From Ryuthela nishihirai (Eukaryota > Arthropoda > Arachnida > Araneae > Heptathelidae), in the NCBI GenBank assembly GCA_038380435.1, contig JAWZYU010000124.1, positions 706,001-770,000 of the forward strand: a stretch of 64,000 bases of DNA, in the 5' to 3' direction. Positions 39,641 to 54,600 of the stretch are shown here, piece by piece; position 1 is the stretch's first letter; the number at the start of each line of letters is the position of its first letter. The position numbers were made by a program, and so were the translations under genes. The notes beneath the pieces were generated by a model. The model did no database searches, was not told the DNA's origin, and worked only from the letters and a program-made list of their open reading frames with translations.

Positions 39641-42600
39641 GGCGTTTTCGACAGGACGCGGGTTTGACATGGGGTGTTTTTGCCTGGGCACGGGTTTGAC
39701 CTAGGTGATTTTCCTTGGGCATGGGGATTTGACCTGGGGCATTTCAGCCTAGCACGGGTTTGACATGGGGCGTTTTTCCATGGGCATGTGGTCAGACCTG
39801 GTGCGTTTTTGCCTGATTGCGGGTTTGAAATGGTACGTTTTCGCCTGGACACAGGGTTTGACGTGGGGCGTTTTTACCTGGGCACAGGTTACACCCTCTG
39901 TCATTTTCACCTGGACCTGGGTTTGAACTGGGGCGTTTTTTCCTGCACACTCATTTGACCTGGGGCGTTTTTTTCCTGCACACTCATTTGACCTGGGGTG
40001 TTTTTCCTTGGGCAAGGGGTTTGACCTGAGTCGTTTCTGCATGGGTGCGTGTTTGACTTGGGGCGTTTCTGCCTTGGCACGGTGTTTGACCTACAGCATT
40101 TTTCCCTGGGCATGGGTTACACCCTGTGGCGTTTTTGCCTGCGCATGGGTTTGACCTGGGGCGATTTTGCTTGGGCAAGGGGTTTGACCTGTGGCGTTTT
40201 TGCTGGTTGTGGGTTTGACATGGTGCGTTTTCGCCTGGGCACGGGGTTTCACTTAGGGCGTTTTCGACAGGACGCGGGTTTGACATGGGGTGTTTTTGCC
40301 TGGGCACGGGTTTGACCTAGGTGATTTTCCTTGATCATGGGGATTTGACCTGGGGCATTTCAGCCTAGCACGGGTTTGACATGGGGCGTTTTTCCATGGG
40401 CATGTGGTTAGACCTGGTGCGTTTTTGCCTGATTGCGGGTTTGAAATGGTACGTTTTCGCCTGGACACAGGGTTTGACGTGGGGCGTTTTTACCTGGGCA
40501 CAGGTTACACCCTCTGTCATTTTCACCTGGACCTGGGTTTGAACTGGGGCGTTTTTTCCTGCACACTCATTTGACCTGGGGCGTTTTTTTCCTGCACACT
40601 CATTTGACCTGGGGTGTTTTTCCTTGGGCAAGGGGTTTGACCTGAGTCGTTTCTGCATGGGTGCGTGTTTGACTTGGGGCGTTTCTGCCTTGGCACGGTG
40701 TTTGACCTACAGCATTTTTCCCTGGGCCTGGGTTACACCCTGTGGCGTTTTTGCCTGCGCATGGGTTTGACCTGGGGCGATTTTGCTTGGGCAAGGGGTT
40801 TGACCTGTGGCGTTTTTGCTGGTTGTGGGTTTGACATGGTGCGTTTTCGCCTGGGCACGGGGTTTCACTTAGGGCGTTTTCGACAGGACGCGGGTTTGAC
40901 ATGGGGTGTTTTTGCCTGGGCACGGGTTTGACCTAGGTGATTTTCCTTGATCATGGGGATTTGACCTGGGGCATTTCAGCCTAGCACGGGTTTGACATGG
41001 GGCGTTTTTCCATGGGCATGTGGTTAGACCTGGTGCGTTTTTGCCTGATTGCGGGTTTGAAATGGTACGTTTTCGCCTGGACACAGGGTTTGACGTGGGG
41101 CGTTTTTACCTGGGCACAGGTTACACCCTCTGTCATTTTCACCTGGACCTGGGTTTGAACTGGGGCGTTTTTTCCTGCACACTCATTTGACCTGGGGCGT
41201 TTTTTTCCTGCACACTCATTTGACCTGGGGTGTTTTTCCTTGGGCAAGGGGTTTGACCTGAGTCGTTTCTGCATGGGTGCGTGTTTGACTTGGGGCGTTT
41301 CTGCCTTGGCACGGTGTTTGACCTACAGCATTTTTCCCTGGGCATGGGTTACACCCTGTGGCGTTTTTGCCTGCGCATGGGTTTGACCTGGGGCGATTTT
41401 GCTTGGGCAAGGGGTTTGACCTGTGGCGTTTTTGCTGGTTGTGGGTTTGACATGGTGCGTTTTCGCCTGGGCACGGGGTTTCACTTAGGGCGTTTTCGAC
41501 AGGACGCGGGTTTGACATGGGGTGTTTTTGCCTGGGCACGGGTTTGACCTAGGTGATTTTCCTTGATCATGGGGATTTGACCTGGGGCATTTCAGCCTAG
41601 CACGGGTTTGACATGGGGCGTTTTTCCATGGGCATGTGGTTAGACCTGGTGCGTTTTTGCCTGATTGCGGGTTTGAAATGGTACGTTTTCGCCTGGACAC
41701 AGGGTTTGACGTGGGGCGTTTTTACCTGGGCACAGGTTACACCCTCTGTCATTTTCACCTGGACCTGGGTTTGAACTGGGGCGTTTTTTCCTGCACACTC
41801 ATTTGACCTGGGGCGTTTTTTTCCTGCACACTCATTTGACCTGGGGTGTTTTTCCTTGGGCAAGGGGTTTGACCTGAGTCGTTTCTGCATGGGTGCGTGT
41901 TTGACTTGGGGCGTTTCTGCCTTGGCACGGTGTTTGACCTACAGCATTTTTCCCTGGGCATGGGTTACACCCTGTGGCGTTTTTGCCTGCGCATGGGTTT
42001 GACCTGGGGCGATTTTGCTTGGGCAAGGGGTTTGACCTGTGGCGTTTTTGCTGGTTGTGGGTTTGACATGGTGCGTTTTCGCCTGGGCACGGGGTTTCAC
42101 TTAGGGCGTTTTCGACAGGACGCGGGTTTGACATGGGGTGTTTTTGCCTGGGCACGGGTTTGACCTAGGTGATTTTCCTTGGGCATGGGGATTTGACCTG
42201 GGGCATTTCAGCCTAGCACGGGTTTGACATGGGGCGTTTTTCCATGGGCATGTGGTCAGACCTGGTGCGTTTTTGCCTGATTGCGGGTTTGAAATGGTAC
42301 GTTTTCGCCTGGACACAGGGTTTGACGTGGGGCGTTTTTACCTGGGCACAGGTTACACCCTCTGTCATTTTCACCTGGACCTGGGTTTGAACTGGGGCGT
42401 TTTTTCCTGCACACTCATTTGACCTGGGGCGTTTTTTTCCTGCACACTCATTTGACCTGGGGTGTTTTTCCTTGGGCAAGGGGTTTGACCTGAGTCGTTT
42501 CTGCATGGGTGCGTGTTTGACTTGGGGCGTTTCTGCCTTGGCACGGTGTTTGACCTACAGCATTTTTCCCTGGGCATGGGTTACACCCTGTGGCGTTTTT

Positions 42601-45600
42601 GCCTGCGCATGGGTTTGACCTGGGGCGATTTTGCTTGGGCAAGGGGTTTGACCTGTGGCGTTTTTGCTGGTTGTGGGTTTGACATGGTGCGTTTTCGCCT
42701 GGGCACGGGGTTTCACTTAGGGCGTTTTCGACAGGACGCGGGTTTGACATGGGGTGTTTTTGCCTGGGCACGGGTTTGACCTAGGTGATTTTCCTTGATC
42801 ATGGGGATTTGACCTGGGGCATTTCAGCCTAGCACGGGTTTGACATGGGGCGTTTTTCCATGGGCATGTGGTTAGACCTGGTGCGTTTTTGCCTGATTGC
42901 GGGTTTGAAATGGTACGTTTTCGCCTGGACACAGGGTTTGACGTGGGGCGTTTTTACCTGGGCACAGGTTACACCCTCTGTCATTTTCACCTGGACCTGG
43001 GTTTGAACTGGGGCGTTTTTTCCTGCACACTCATTTGACCTGGGGCGTTTTTTTCCTGCACACTCATTTGACCTGGGGTGTTTTTCCTTGGGCAAGGGGT
43101 TTGACCTGAGTCGTTTCTGCATGGGTGCGTGTTTGACTTGGGGCGTTTCTGCCTTGGCACGGTGTTTGACCTACAGCATTTTTCCCTGGGCATGGGTTAC
43201 ACCCTGTGGCGTTTTTGCCTGCGCATGGGTTTGACCTGGGGCGATTTTGCTTGGGCAAGGGGTTTGACCTGTGGCGTTTTTGCTGGTTGTGGGTTTGACA
43301 TGGTGCGTTTTCGCCTGGGCACGGGGTTTCACTTAGGGCGTTTTCGACAGGACGCGGGTTTGACATGGGGTGTTTTTGCCTGGGCACGGGTTTGACCTAG
43401 GTGATTTTCCTTGGGCATGGGGATTTGACCTGGGGCATTTCAGCCTAGCACGGGTTTGACATGGGGCGTTTTTCCATGGGCATGTGGTCAGACCTGGTGC
43501 GTTTTTGCCTGATTGCGGGTTTGAAATGGTACGTTTTCGCCTGGACACAGGGTTTGACGTGGGGCGTTTTTACCTGGGCACAGGTTACACCCTCTGTCAT
43601 TTTCACCTGGACCTGGGTTTGAACTGGGGCGTTTTTTCCTGCACACTCATTTGACCTGGGGCGTTTTTTTCCTGCACACTCATTTGACCTGGGGTGTTTT
43701 TCCTTGGGCAAGGGGTTTGACCTGAGTCGTTTCTGCATGGGTGCGTGTTTGACTTGGGGCGTTTCTGCCTTGGCACGGTGTTTGACCTACAGCATTTTTC
43801 CCTGGGCATGGGTTACACCCTGTGGCGTTTTTGCCTGCGCATGGGTTTGACCTGGGGCGATTTTGCTTGGGCAAGGGGTTTGACCTGTGGCGTTTTTGCT
43901 GGTTGTGGGTTTGACATGGTGCGTTTTCGCCTGGGCACGGGGTTTCACTTAGGGCGTTTTCGACAGGACGCGGGTTTGACATGGGGTGTTTTTGCCTGGG
44001 CACGGGTTTGACCTAGGTGATTTTCCTTGATCATGGGGATTTGACCTGGGGCATTTCAGCCTAGCACGGGTTTGACATGGGGCGTTTTTCCATGGGCATG
44101 TGGTTAGACCTGGTGCGTTTTTGCCTGATTGCGGGTTTGAAATGGTACGTTTTCGCCTGGACACAGGGTTTGACGTGGGGCGTTTTTACCTGGGCACAGG
44201 TTACACCCTCTGTCATTTTCACCTGGACCTGGGTTTGAACTGGGGCGTTTTTTCCTGCACACTCATTTGACCTGGGGCGTTTTTTTCCTGCACACTCATT
44301 TGACCTGGGGTGTTTTTCCTTGGGCAAGGGGTTTGACCTGAGTCGTTTCTGCATGGGTGCGTGTTTGACTTGGGGCGTTTCTGCCTTGGCACGGTGTTTG
44401 ACCTACAGCATTTTTCCCTGGGCATGGGTTACACCCTGTGGCGTTTTTGCCTGCGCATGGGTTTGACCTGGGGCGATTTTGCTTGGGCAAGGGGTTTGAC
44501 CTGTGGCGTTTTTGCTGGTTGTGGGTTTGACATGGTGCGTTTTCGCCTGGGCACGGGGTTTCACTTAGGGCGTTTTCGACAGGACGCGGGTTTGACATGG
44601 GGTGTTTTTGCCTGGGCACGGGTTTGACCTAGGTGATTTTCCTTGATCATGGGGATTTGACCTGGGGCATTTCAGCCTAGCACGGGTTTGACATGGGGCG
44701 TTTTTCCATGGGCATGTGGTTAGACCTGGTGCGTTTTTGCCTGATTGCGGGTTTGAAATGGTACGTTTTCGCCTGGACACAGGGTTTGACGTGGGGCGTT
44801 TTTACCTGGGCACAGGTTACACCCTCTGTCATTTTCACCTGGACCTGGGTTTGAACTGGGGCGTTTTTTCCTGCACACTCATTTGACCTGGGGCGTTTTT
44901 TTCCTGCACACTCATTTGACCTGGGGTGTTTTTCCTTGGGCAAGGGGTTTGACCTGAGTCGTTTCTGCATGGGTGCGTGTTTGACTTGGGGCGTTTCTGC
45001 CTTGGCACGGTGTTTGACCTACAGCATTTTTCCCTGGGCATGGGTTACACCCTGTGGCGTTTTTGCCTGCGCATGGGTTTGACCTGGGGCGATTTTGCTT
45101 GGGCAAGGGGTTTGACCTGTGGCGTTTTTGCTGGTTGTGGGTTTGACATGGTGCGTTTTCGCCTGGGCACGGGGTTTCACTTAGGGCGTTTTCGACAGGA
45201 CGCGGGTTTGACATGGGGTGTTTTTGCCTGGGCACGGGTTTGACCTAGGTGATTTTCCTTGATCATGGGGATTTGACCTGGGGCATTTCAGCCTAGCACG
45301 GGTTTGACATGGGGCGTTTTTCCATGGGCATGTGGTTAGACCTGGTGCGTTTTTGCCTGATTGCGGGTTTGAAATGGTACGTTTTCGCCTGGACACAGGG
45401 TTTGACGTGGGGCGTTTTTACCTGGGCACAGGTTACACCCTCTGTCATTTTCACCTGGACCTGGGTTTGAACTGGGGCGTTTTTTCCTGCACACTCATTT
45501 GACCTGGGGCGTTTTTTTCCTGCACACTCATTTGACCTGGGGTGTTTTTCCTTGGGCAAGGGGTTTGACCTGAGTCGTTTCTGCATGGGTGCGTGTTTGA

Positions 45601-48600
45601 CTTGGGGCGTTTCTGCCTTGGCACGGTGTTTGACCTACAGCATTTTTCCCTGGGCATGGGTTACACCCTGTGGCGTTTTTGCCTGCGCATGGGTTTGACC
45701 TGGGGCGATTTTGCTTGGGCAAGGGGTTTGACCTGTGGCGTTTTTGCTGGTTGTGGGTTTGACATGGTGCGTTTTCGCCTGGGCACGGGGTTTCACTTAG
45801 GGCGTTTTCGACAGGACGCGGGTTTGACATGGGGTGTTTTTGCCTGGGCACGGGTTTGACCTAGGTGATTTTCCTTGATCATGGGGATTTGACCTGGGGC
45901 ATTTCAGCCTAGCACGGGTTTGACATGGGGCGTTTTTCCATGGGCATGTGGTTAGACCTGGTGCGTTTTTGCCTGATTGCGGGTTTGAAATGGTACGTTT
46001 TCGCCTGGACACAGGGTTTGACGTGGGGCGTTTTTACCTGGGCACAGGTTACACCCTCTGTCATTTTCACCTGGACCTGGGTTTGAACTGGGGCGTTTTT
46101 TCCTGCACACTCATTTGACCTGGGGCGTTTTTTTCCTGCACACTCATTTGACCTGGGGTGTTTTTCCTTGGGCAAGGGGTTTGACCTGAGTCGTTTCTGC
46201 ATGGGTGCGTGTTTGACTTGGGGCGTTTCTGCCTTGGCACGGTGTTTGACCTACAGCATTTTTCCCTGGGCATGGGTTACACCCTGTGGCGTTTTTGCCT
46301 GCGCATGGGTTTGACCTGGGGCGATTTTGCTTGGGCAAGGGGTTTGACCTGTGGCGTTTTTGCTGGTTGTGGGTTTGACATGGTGCGTTTTCGCCTGGGC
46401 ACGGGGTTTCACTTAGGGCGTTTTCGACAGGACGCGGGTTTGACATGGGGTGTTTTTGCCTGGGCACGGGTTTGACCTAGGTGATTTTCCTTGATCATGG
46501 GGATTTGACCTGGGGCATTTCAGCCTAGCACGGGTTTGACATGGGGCGTTTTTCCATGGGCATGTGGTTAGACCTGGTGCGTTTTTGCCTGATTGCGGGT
46601 TTGAAATGGTACGTTTTCGCCTGGACACAGGGTTTGACGTGGGGCGTTTTTACCTGGGCACAGGTTACACCCTCTGTCATTTTCACCTGGACCTGGGTTT
46701 GAACTGGGGCGTTTTTTCCTGCACACTCATTTGACCTGGGGCGTTTTTTTCCTGCACACTCATTTGACCTGGGGTGTTTTTCCTTGGGCAAGGGGTTTGA
46801 CCTGAGTCGTTTCTGCATGGGTGCGTGTTTGACTTGGGGCGTTTCTGCCTTGGCACGGTGTTTGACCTACAGCATTTTTCCCTGGGCATGGGTTACACCC
46901 TGTGGCGTTTTTGCCTGCGCATGGGTTTGACCTGGGGCGATTTTGCTTGGGCAAGGGGTTTGACCTGTGGCGTTTTTGCTGGTTGTGGGTTTGACATGGT
47001 GCGTTTTCGCCTGGGCACGGGGTTTCACTTAGGGCGTTTTCGACAGGACGCGGGTTTGACATGGGGTGTTTTTGCCTGGGCACGGGTTTGACCTAGGTGA
47101 TTTTCCTTGATCATGGGGATTTGACCTGGGGCATTTCAGCCTAGCACGGGTTTGACATGGGGCGTTTTTCCATGGGCATGTGGTTAGACCTGGTGCGTTT
47201 TTGCCTGATTGCGGGTTTGAAATGGTACGTTTTCGCCTGGACACAGGGTTTGACGTGGGGCGTTTTTACCTGGGCACAGGTTACACCCTCTGTCATTTTC
47301 ACCTGGACCTGGGTTTGAACTGGGGCGTTTTTTCCTGCACACTCATTTGACCTGGGGCGTTTTTTTCCTGCACACTCATTTGACCTGGGGTGTTTTTCCT
47401 TGGGCAAGGGGTTTGACCTGAGTCGTTTCTGCATGGGTGCGTGTTTGACTTGGGGCGTTTCTGCCTTGGCACGGTGTTTGACCTACAGCATTTTTCCCTG
47501 GGCATGGGTTACACCCTGTGGCGTTTTTGCCTGCGCATGGGTTTGACCTGGGGCGATTTTGCTTGGGCAAGGGGTTTGACCTGTGGCGTTTTTGCTGGTT
47601 GTGGGTTTGACATGGTGCGTTTTCGCCTGGGCACGGGGTTTCACTTAGGGCGTTTTCGACAGGACGCGGGTTTGACATGGGGTGTTTTTGCCTGGGCACG
47701 GGTTTGACCTAGGTGATTTTCCTTGATCATGGGGATTTGACCTGGGGCATTTCAGCCTAGCACGGGTTTGACATGGGGCGTTTTTCCATGGGCATGTGGT
47801 TAGACCTGGTGCGTTTTTGCCTGATTGCGGGTTTGAAATGGTACGTTTTCGCCTGGACACAGGGTTTGACGTGGGGCGTTTTTACCTGGGCACAGGTTAC
47901 ACCCTCTGTCATTTTCACCTGGACCTGGGTTTGAACTGGGGCGTTTTTTCCTGCACACTCATTTGACCTGGGGCGTTTTTTTCCTGCACACTCATTTGAC
48001 CTGGGGTGTTTTTCCTTGGGCAAGGGGTTTGACCTGAGTCGTTTCTGCATGGGTGCGTGTTTGACTTGGGGCGTTTCTGCCTTGGCACGGTGTTTGACCT
48101 ACAGCATTTTTCCCTGGGCATGGGTTACACCCTGTGGCGTTTTTGCCTGCGCATGGGTTTGACCTGGGGCGATTTTGCTTGGGCAAGGGGTTTGACCTGT
48201 GGCGTTTTTGCTGGTTGTGGGTTTGACATGGTGCGTTTTCGCCTGGGCACGGGGTTTCACTTAGGGCGTTTTCGACAGGACGCGGGTTTGACATGGGGTG
48301 TTTTTGCCTGGGCACGGGTTTGACCTAGGTGATTTTCCTTGATCATGGGGATTTGACCTGGGGCATTTCAGCCTAGCACGGGTTTGACATGGGGCGTTTT
48401 TCCATGGGCATGTGGTTAGACCTGGTGCGTTTTTGCCTGATTGCGGGTTTGAAATGGTACGTTTTCGCCTGGACACAGGGTTTGACGTGGGGCGTTTTTA
48501 CCTGGGCACAGGTTACACCCTCTGTCATTTTCACCTGGACCTGGGTTTGAACTGGGGCGTTTTTTCCTGCACACTCATTTGACCTGGGGCGTTTTTTTCC

Positions 48601-51600
48601 TGCACACTCATTTGACCTGGGGTGTTTTTCCTTGGGCAAGGGGTTTGACCTGAGTCGTTTCTGCATGGGTGCGTGTTTGACTTGGGGCGTTTCTGCCTTG
48701 GCACGGTGTTTGACCTACAGCATTTTTCCCTGGGCATGGGTTACACCCTGTGGCGTTTTTGCCTGCGCATGGGTTTGACCTGGGGCGATTTTGCTTGGGC
48801 AAGGGGTTTGACCTGTGGCGTTTTTGCTGGTTGTGGGTTTGACATGGTGCGTTTTCGCCTGGGCACGGGGTTTCACTTAGGGCGTTTTCGACAGGACGCG
48901 GGTTTGACATGGGGTGTTTTTGCCTGGGCACGGGTTTGACCTAGGTGATTTTCCTTGATCATGGGGATTTGACCTGGGGCATTTCAGCCTAGCACGGGTT
49001 TGACATGGGGCGTTTTTCCATGGGCATGTGGTTAGACCTGGTGCGTTTTTGCCTGATTGCGGGTTTGAAATGGTACGTTTTCGCCTGGACACAGGGTTTG
49101 ACGTGGGGCGTTTTTACCTGGGCACAGGTTACACCCTCTGTCATTTTCACCTGGACCTGGGTTTGAACTGGGGCGTTTTTTCCTGCACACTCATTTGACC
49201 TGGGGCGTTTTTTTCCTGCACACTCATTTGACCTGGGGTGTTTTTCCTTGGGCAAGGGGTTTGACCTGAGTCGTTTCTGCATGGGTGCGTGTTTGACTTG
49301 GGGCGTTTCTGCCTTGGCACGGTGTTTGACCTACAGCATTTTTCCCTGGGCATGGGTTACACCCTGTGGCGTTTTTGCCTGCGCATGGGTTTGACCTGGG
49401 GCGATTTTGCTTGGGCAAGGGGTTTGACCTGTGGCGTTTTTGCTGGTTGTGGGTTTGACATGGTGCGTTTTCGCCTGGGCACGGGGTTTCACTTAGGGCG
49501 TTTTCGACAGGACGCGGGTTTGACATGGGGTGTTTTTGCCTGGGCACGGGTTTGACCTAGGTGATTTTCCTTGATCATGGGGATTTGACCTGGGGCATTT
49601 CAGCCTAGCACGGGTTTGACATGGGGCGTTTTTCCATGGGCATGTGGTTAGACCTGGTGCGTTTTTGCCTGATTGCGGGTTTGAAATGGTACGTTTTCGC
49701 CTGGACACAGGGTTTGACGTGGGGCGTTTTTACCTGGGCACAGGTTACACCCTCTGTCATTTTCACCTGGACCTGGGTTTGAACTGGGGCGTTTTTTCCT
49801 GCACACTCATTTGACCTGGGGCGTTTTTTTCCTGCACACTCATTTGACCTGGGGTGTTTTTCCTTGGGCAAGGGGTTTGACCTGAGTCGTTTCTGCATGG
49901 GTGCGTGTTTGACTTGGGGCGTTTCTGCCTTGGCACGGTGTTTGACCTACAGCATTTTTCCCTGGGCATGGGTTACACCCTGTGGCGTTTTTGCCTGCGC
50001 ATGGGTTTGACCTGGGGCGATTTTGCTTGGGCAAGGGGTTTGACCTGTGGCGTTTTTGCTGGTTGTGGGTTTGACATGGTGCGTTTTCGCCTGGGCACGG
50101 GGTTTCACTTAGGGCGTTTTCGACAGGACGCGGGTTTGACATGGGGTGTTTTTGCCTGGGCACGGGTTTGACCTAGGTGATTTTCCTTGATCATGGGGAT
50201 TTGACCTGGGGCATTTCAGCCTAGCACGGGTTTGACATGGGGCGTTTTTCCATGGGCATGTGGTTAGACCTGGTGCGTTTTTGCCTGATTGCGGGTTTGA
50301 AATGGTACGTTTTCGCCTGGACACAGGGTTTGACGTGGGGCGTTTTTACCTGGGCACAGGTTACACCCTCTGTCATTTTCACCTGGACCTGGGTTTGAAC
50401 TGGGGCGTTTTTTCCTGCACACTCATTTGACCTGGGGCGTTTTTTTCCTGCACACTCATTTGACCTGGGGTGTTTTTCCTTGGGCAAGGGGTTTGACCTG
50501 AGTCGTTTCTGCATGGGTGCGTGTTTGACTTGGGGCGTTTCTGCCTTGGCACGGTGTTTGACCTACAGCATTTTTCCCTGGGCATGGGTTACACCCTGTG
50601 GCGTTTTTGCCTGCGCATGGGTTTGACCTGGGGCGATTTTGCTTGGGCAAGGGGTTTGACCTGTGGCGTTTTTGCTGGTTGTGGGTTTGACATGGTGCGT
50701 TTTCGCCTGGGCACGGGGTTTCACTTAGGGCGTTTTCGACAGGACGCGGGTTTGACATGGGGTGTTTTTGCCTGGGCACGGGTTTGACCTAGGTGATTTT
50801 CCTTGATCATGGGGATTTGACCTGGGGCATTTCAGCCTAGCACGGGTTTGACATGGGGCGTTTTTCCATGGGCATGTGGTTAGACCTGGTGCGTTTTTGC
50901 CTGATTGCGGGTTTGAAATGGTACGTTTTCGCCTGGACACAGGGTTTGACGTGGGGCGTTTTTACCTGGGCACAGGTTACACCCTCTGTCATTTTCACCT
51001 GGACCTGGGTTTGAACTGGGGCGTTTTTTCCTGCACACTCATTTGACCTGGGGCGTTTTTTTCCTGCACACTCATTTGACCTGGGGTGTTTTTCCTTGGG
51101 CAAGGGGTTTGACCTGAGTCGTTTCTGCATGGGTGCGTGTTTGACTTGGGGCGTTTCTGCCTTGGCACGGTGTTTGACCTACAGCATTTTTCCCTGGGCA
51201 TGGGTTACACCCTGTGGCGTTTTTGCCTGCGCATGGGTTTGACCTGGGGCGATTTTGCTTGGGCAAGGGGTTTGACCTGTGGCGTTTTTGCTGGTTGTGG
51301 GTTTGACATGGTGCGTTTTCGCCTGGGCACGGGGTTTCACTTAGGGCGTTTTCGACAGGACGCGGGTTTGACATGGGGTGTTTTTGCCTGGGCACGGGTT
51401 TGACCTAGGTGATTTTCCTTGATCATGGGGATTTGACCTGGGGCATTTCAGCCTAGCACGGGTTTGACATGGGGCGTTTTTCCATGGGCATGTGGTTAGA
51501 CCTGGTGCGTTTTTGCCTGATTGCGGGTTTGAAATGGTACGTTTTCGCCTGGACACAGGGTTTGACGTGGGGCGTTTTTACCTGGGCACAGGTTACACCC

Positions 51601-54600
51601 TCTGTCATTTTCACCTGGACCTGGGTTTGAACTGGGGCGTTTTTTCCTGCACACTCATTTGACCTGGGGCGTTTTTTTCCTGCACACTCATTTGACCTGG
51701 GGTGTTTTTCCTTGGGCAAGGGGTTTGACCTGAGTCGTTTCTGCATGGGTGCGTGTTTGACTTGGGGCGTTTCTGCCTTGGCACGGTGTTTGACCTACAG
51801 CATTTTTCCCTGGGCATGGGTTACACCCTGTGGCGTTTTTGCCTGCGCATGGGTTTGACCTGGGGCGATTTTGCTTGGGCAAGGGGTTTGACCTGTGGCG
51901 TTTTTGCTGGTTGTGGGTTTGACATGGTGCGTTTTCGCCTGGGCACGGGGTTTCACTTAGGGCGTTTTCGACAGGACGCGGGTTTGACATGGGGTGTTTT
52001 TGCCTGGGCACGGGTTTGACCTAGGTGATTTTCCTTGATCATGGGGATTTGACCTGGGGCATTTCAGCCTAGCACGGGTTTGACATGGGGCGTTTTTCCA
52101 TGGGCATGTGGTTAGACCTGGTGCGTTTTTGCCTGATTGCGGGTTTGAAATGGTACGTTTTCGCCTGGACACAGGGTTTGACGTGGGGCGTTTTTACCTG
52201 GGCACAGGTTACACCCTCTGTCATTTTCACCTGGACCTGGGTTTGAACTGGGGCGTTTTTTCCTGCACACTCATTTGACCTGGGGCGTTTTTTTCCTGCA
52301 CACTCATTTGACCTGGGGTGTTTTTCCTTGGGCAAGGGGTTTGACCTGAGTCGTTTCTGCATGGGTGCGTGTTTGACTTGGGGCGTTTCTGCCTTGGCAC
52401 GGTGTTTGACCTACAGCATTTTTCCCTGGGCATGGGTTACACCCTGTGGCGTTTTTGCCTGCGCATGGGTTTGACCTGGGGCGATTTTGCTTGGGCAAGG
52501 GGTTTGACCTGTGGCGTTTTTGCTGGTTGTGGGTTTGACATGGTGCGTTTTCGCCTGGGCACGGGGTTTCACTTAGGGCGTTTTCGACAGGACGCGGGTT
52601 TGACATGGGGTGTTTTTGCCTGGGCACGGGTTTGACCTAGGTGATTTTCCTTGATCATGGGGATTTGACCTGGGGCATTTCAGCCTAGCACGGGTTTGAC
52701 ATGGGGCGTTTTTCCATGGGCATGTGGTTAGACCTGGTGCGTTTTTGCCTGATTGCGGGTTTGAAATGGTACGTTTTCGCCTGGACACAGGGTTTGACGT
52801 GGGGCGTTTTTACCTGGGCACAGGTTACACCCTCTGTCATTTTCACCTGGACCTGGGTTTGAACTGGGGCGTTTTTTCCTGCACACTCATTTGACCTGGG
52901 GCGTTTTTTTCCTGCACACTCATTTGACCTGGGGTGTTTTTCCTTGGGCAAGGGGTTTGACCTGAGTCGTTTCTGCATGGGTGCGTGTTTGACTTGGGGC
53001 GTTTCTGCCTTGGCACGGTGTTTGACCTACAGCATTTTTCCCTGGGCATGGGTTACACCCTGTGGCGTTTTTGCCTGCGCATGGGTTTGACCTGGGGCGA
53101 TTTTGCTTGGGCAAGGGGTTTGACCTGTGGCGTTTTTGCTGGTTGTGGGTTTGACATGGTGCGTTTTCGCCTGGGCACGGGGTTTCACTTAGGGCGTTTT
53201 CGACAGGACGCGGGTTTGACATGGGGTGTTTTTGCCTGGGCACGGGTTTGACCTAGGTGATTTTCCTTGATCATGGGGATTTGACCTGGGGCATTTCAGC
53301 CTAGCACGGGTTTGACATGGGGCGTTTTTCCATGGGCATGTGGTTAGACCTGGTGCGTTTTTGCCTGATTGCGGGTTTGAAATGGTACGTTTTCGCCTGG
53401 ACACAGGGTTTGACGTGGGGCGTTTTTACCTGGGCACAGGTTACACCCTCTGTCATTTTCACCTGGACCTGGGTTTGAACTGGGGCGTTTTTTCCTGCAC
53501 ACTCATTTGACCTGGGGCGTTTTTTTCCTGCACACTCATTTGACCTGGGGTGTTTTTCCTTGGGCAAGGGGTTTGACCTGAGTCGTTTCTGCATGGGTGC
53601 GTGTTTGACTTGGGGCGTTTCTGCCTTGGCACGGTGTTTGACCTACAGCATTTTTCCCTGGGCATGGGTTACACCCTGTGGCGTTTTTGCCTGCGCATGG
53701 GTTTGACCTGGGGCGATTTTGCTTGGGCAAGGGGTTTGACCTGTGGCGTTTTTGCTGGTTGTGGGTTTGACATGGTGCGTTTTCGCCTGGGCACGGGGTT
53801 TCACTTAGGGCGTTTTCGACAGGACGCGGGTTTGACATGGGGTGTTTTTGCCTGGGCACGGGTTTGACCTAGGTGATTTTCCTTGATCATGGGGATTTGA
53901 CCTGGGGCATTTCAGCCTAGCACGGGTTTGACATGGGGCGTTTTTCCATGGGCATGTGGTTAGACCTGGTGCGTTTTTGCCTGATTGCGGGTTTGAAATG
54001 GTACGTTTTCGCCTGGACACAGGGTTTGACGTGGGGCGTTTTTACCTGGGCACAGGTTACACCCTCTGTCATTTTCACCTGGACCTGGGTTTGAACTGGG
54101 GCGTTTTTTCCTGCACACTCATTTGACCTGGGGCGTTTTTTTCCTGCACACTCATTTGACCTGGGGTGTTTTTCCTTGGGCAAGGGGTTTGACCTGAGTC
54201 GTTTCTGCATGGGTGCGTGTTTGACTTGGGGCGTTTCTGCCTTGGCACGGTGTTTGACCTACAGCATTTTTCCCTGGGCATGGGTTACACCCTGTGGCGT
54301 TTTTGCCTGCGCATGGGTTTGACCTGGGGCGATTTTGCTTGGGCAAGGGGTTTGACCTGTGGCGTTTTTGCTGGTTGTGGGTTTGACATGGTGCGTTTTC
54401 GCCTGGGCACGGGGTTTCACTTAGGGCGTTTTCGACAGGACGCGGGTTTGACATGGGGTGTTTTTGCCTGGGCACGGGTTTGACCTAGGTGATTTTCCTT
54501 GATCATGGGGATTTGACCTGGGGCATTTCAGCCTAGCACGGGTTTGACATGGGGCGTTTTTCCATGGGCATGTGGTTAGACCTGGTGCGTTTTTGCCTGA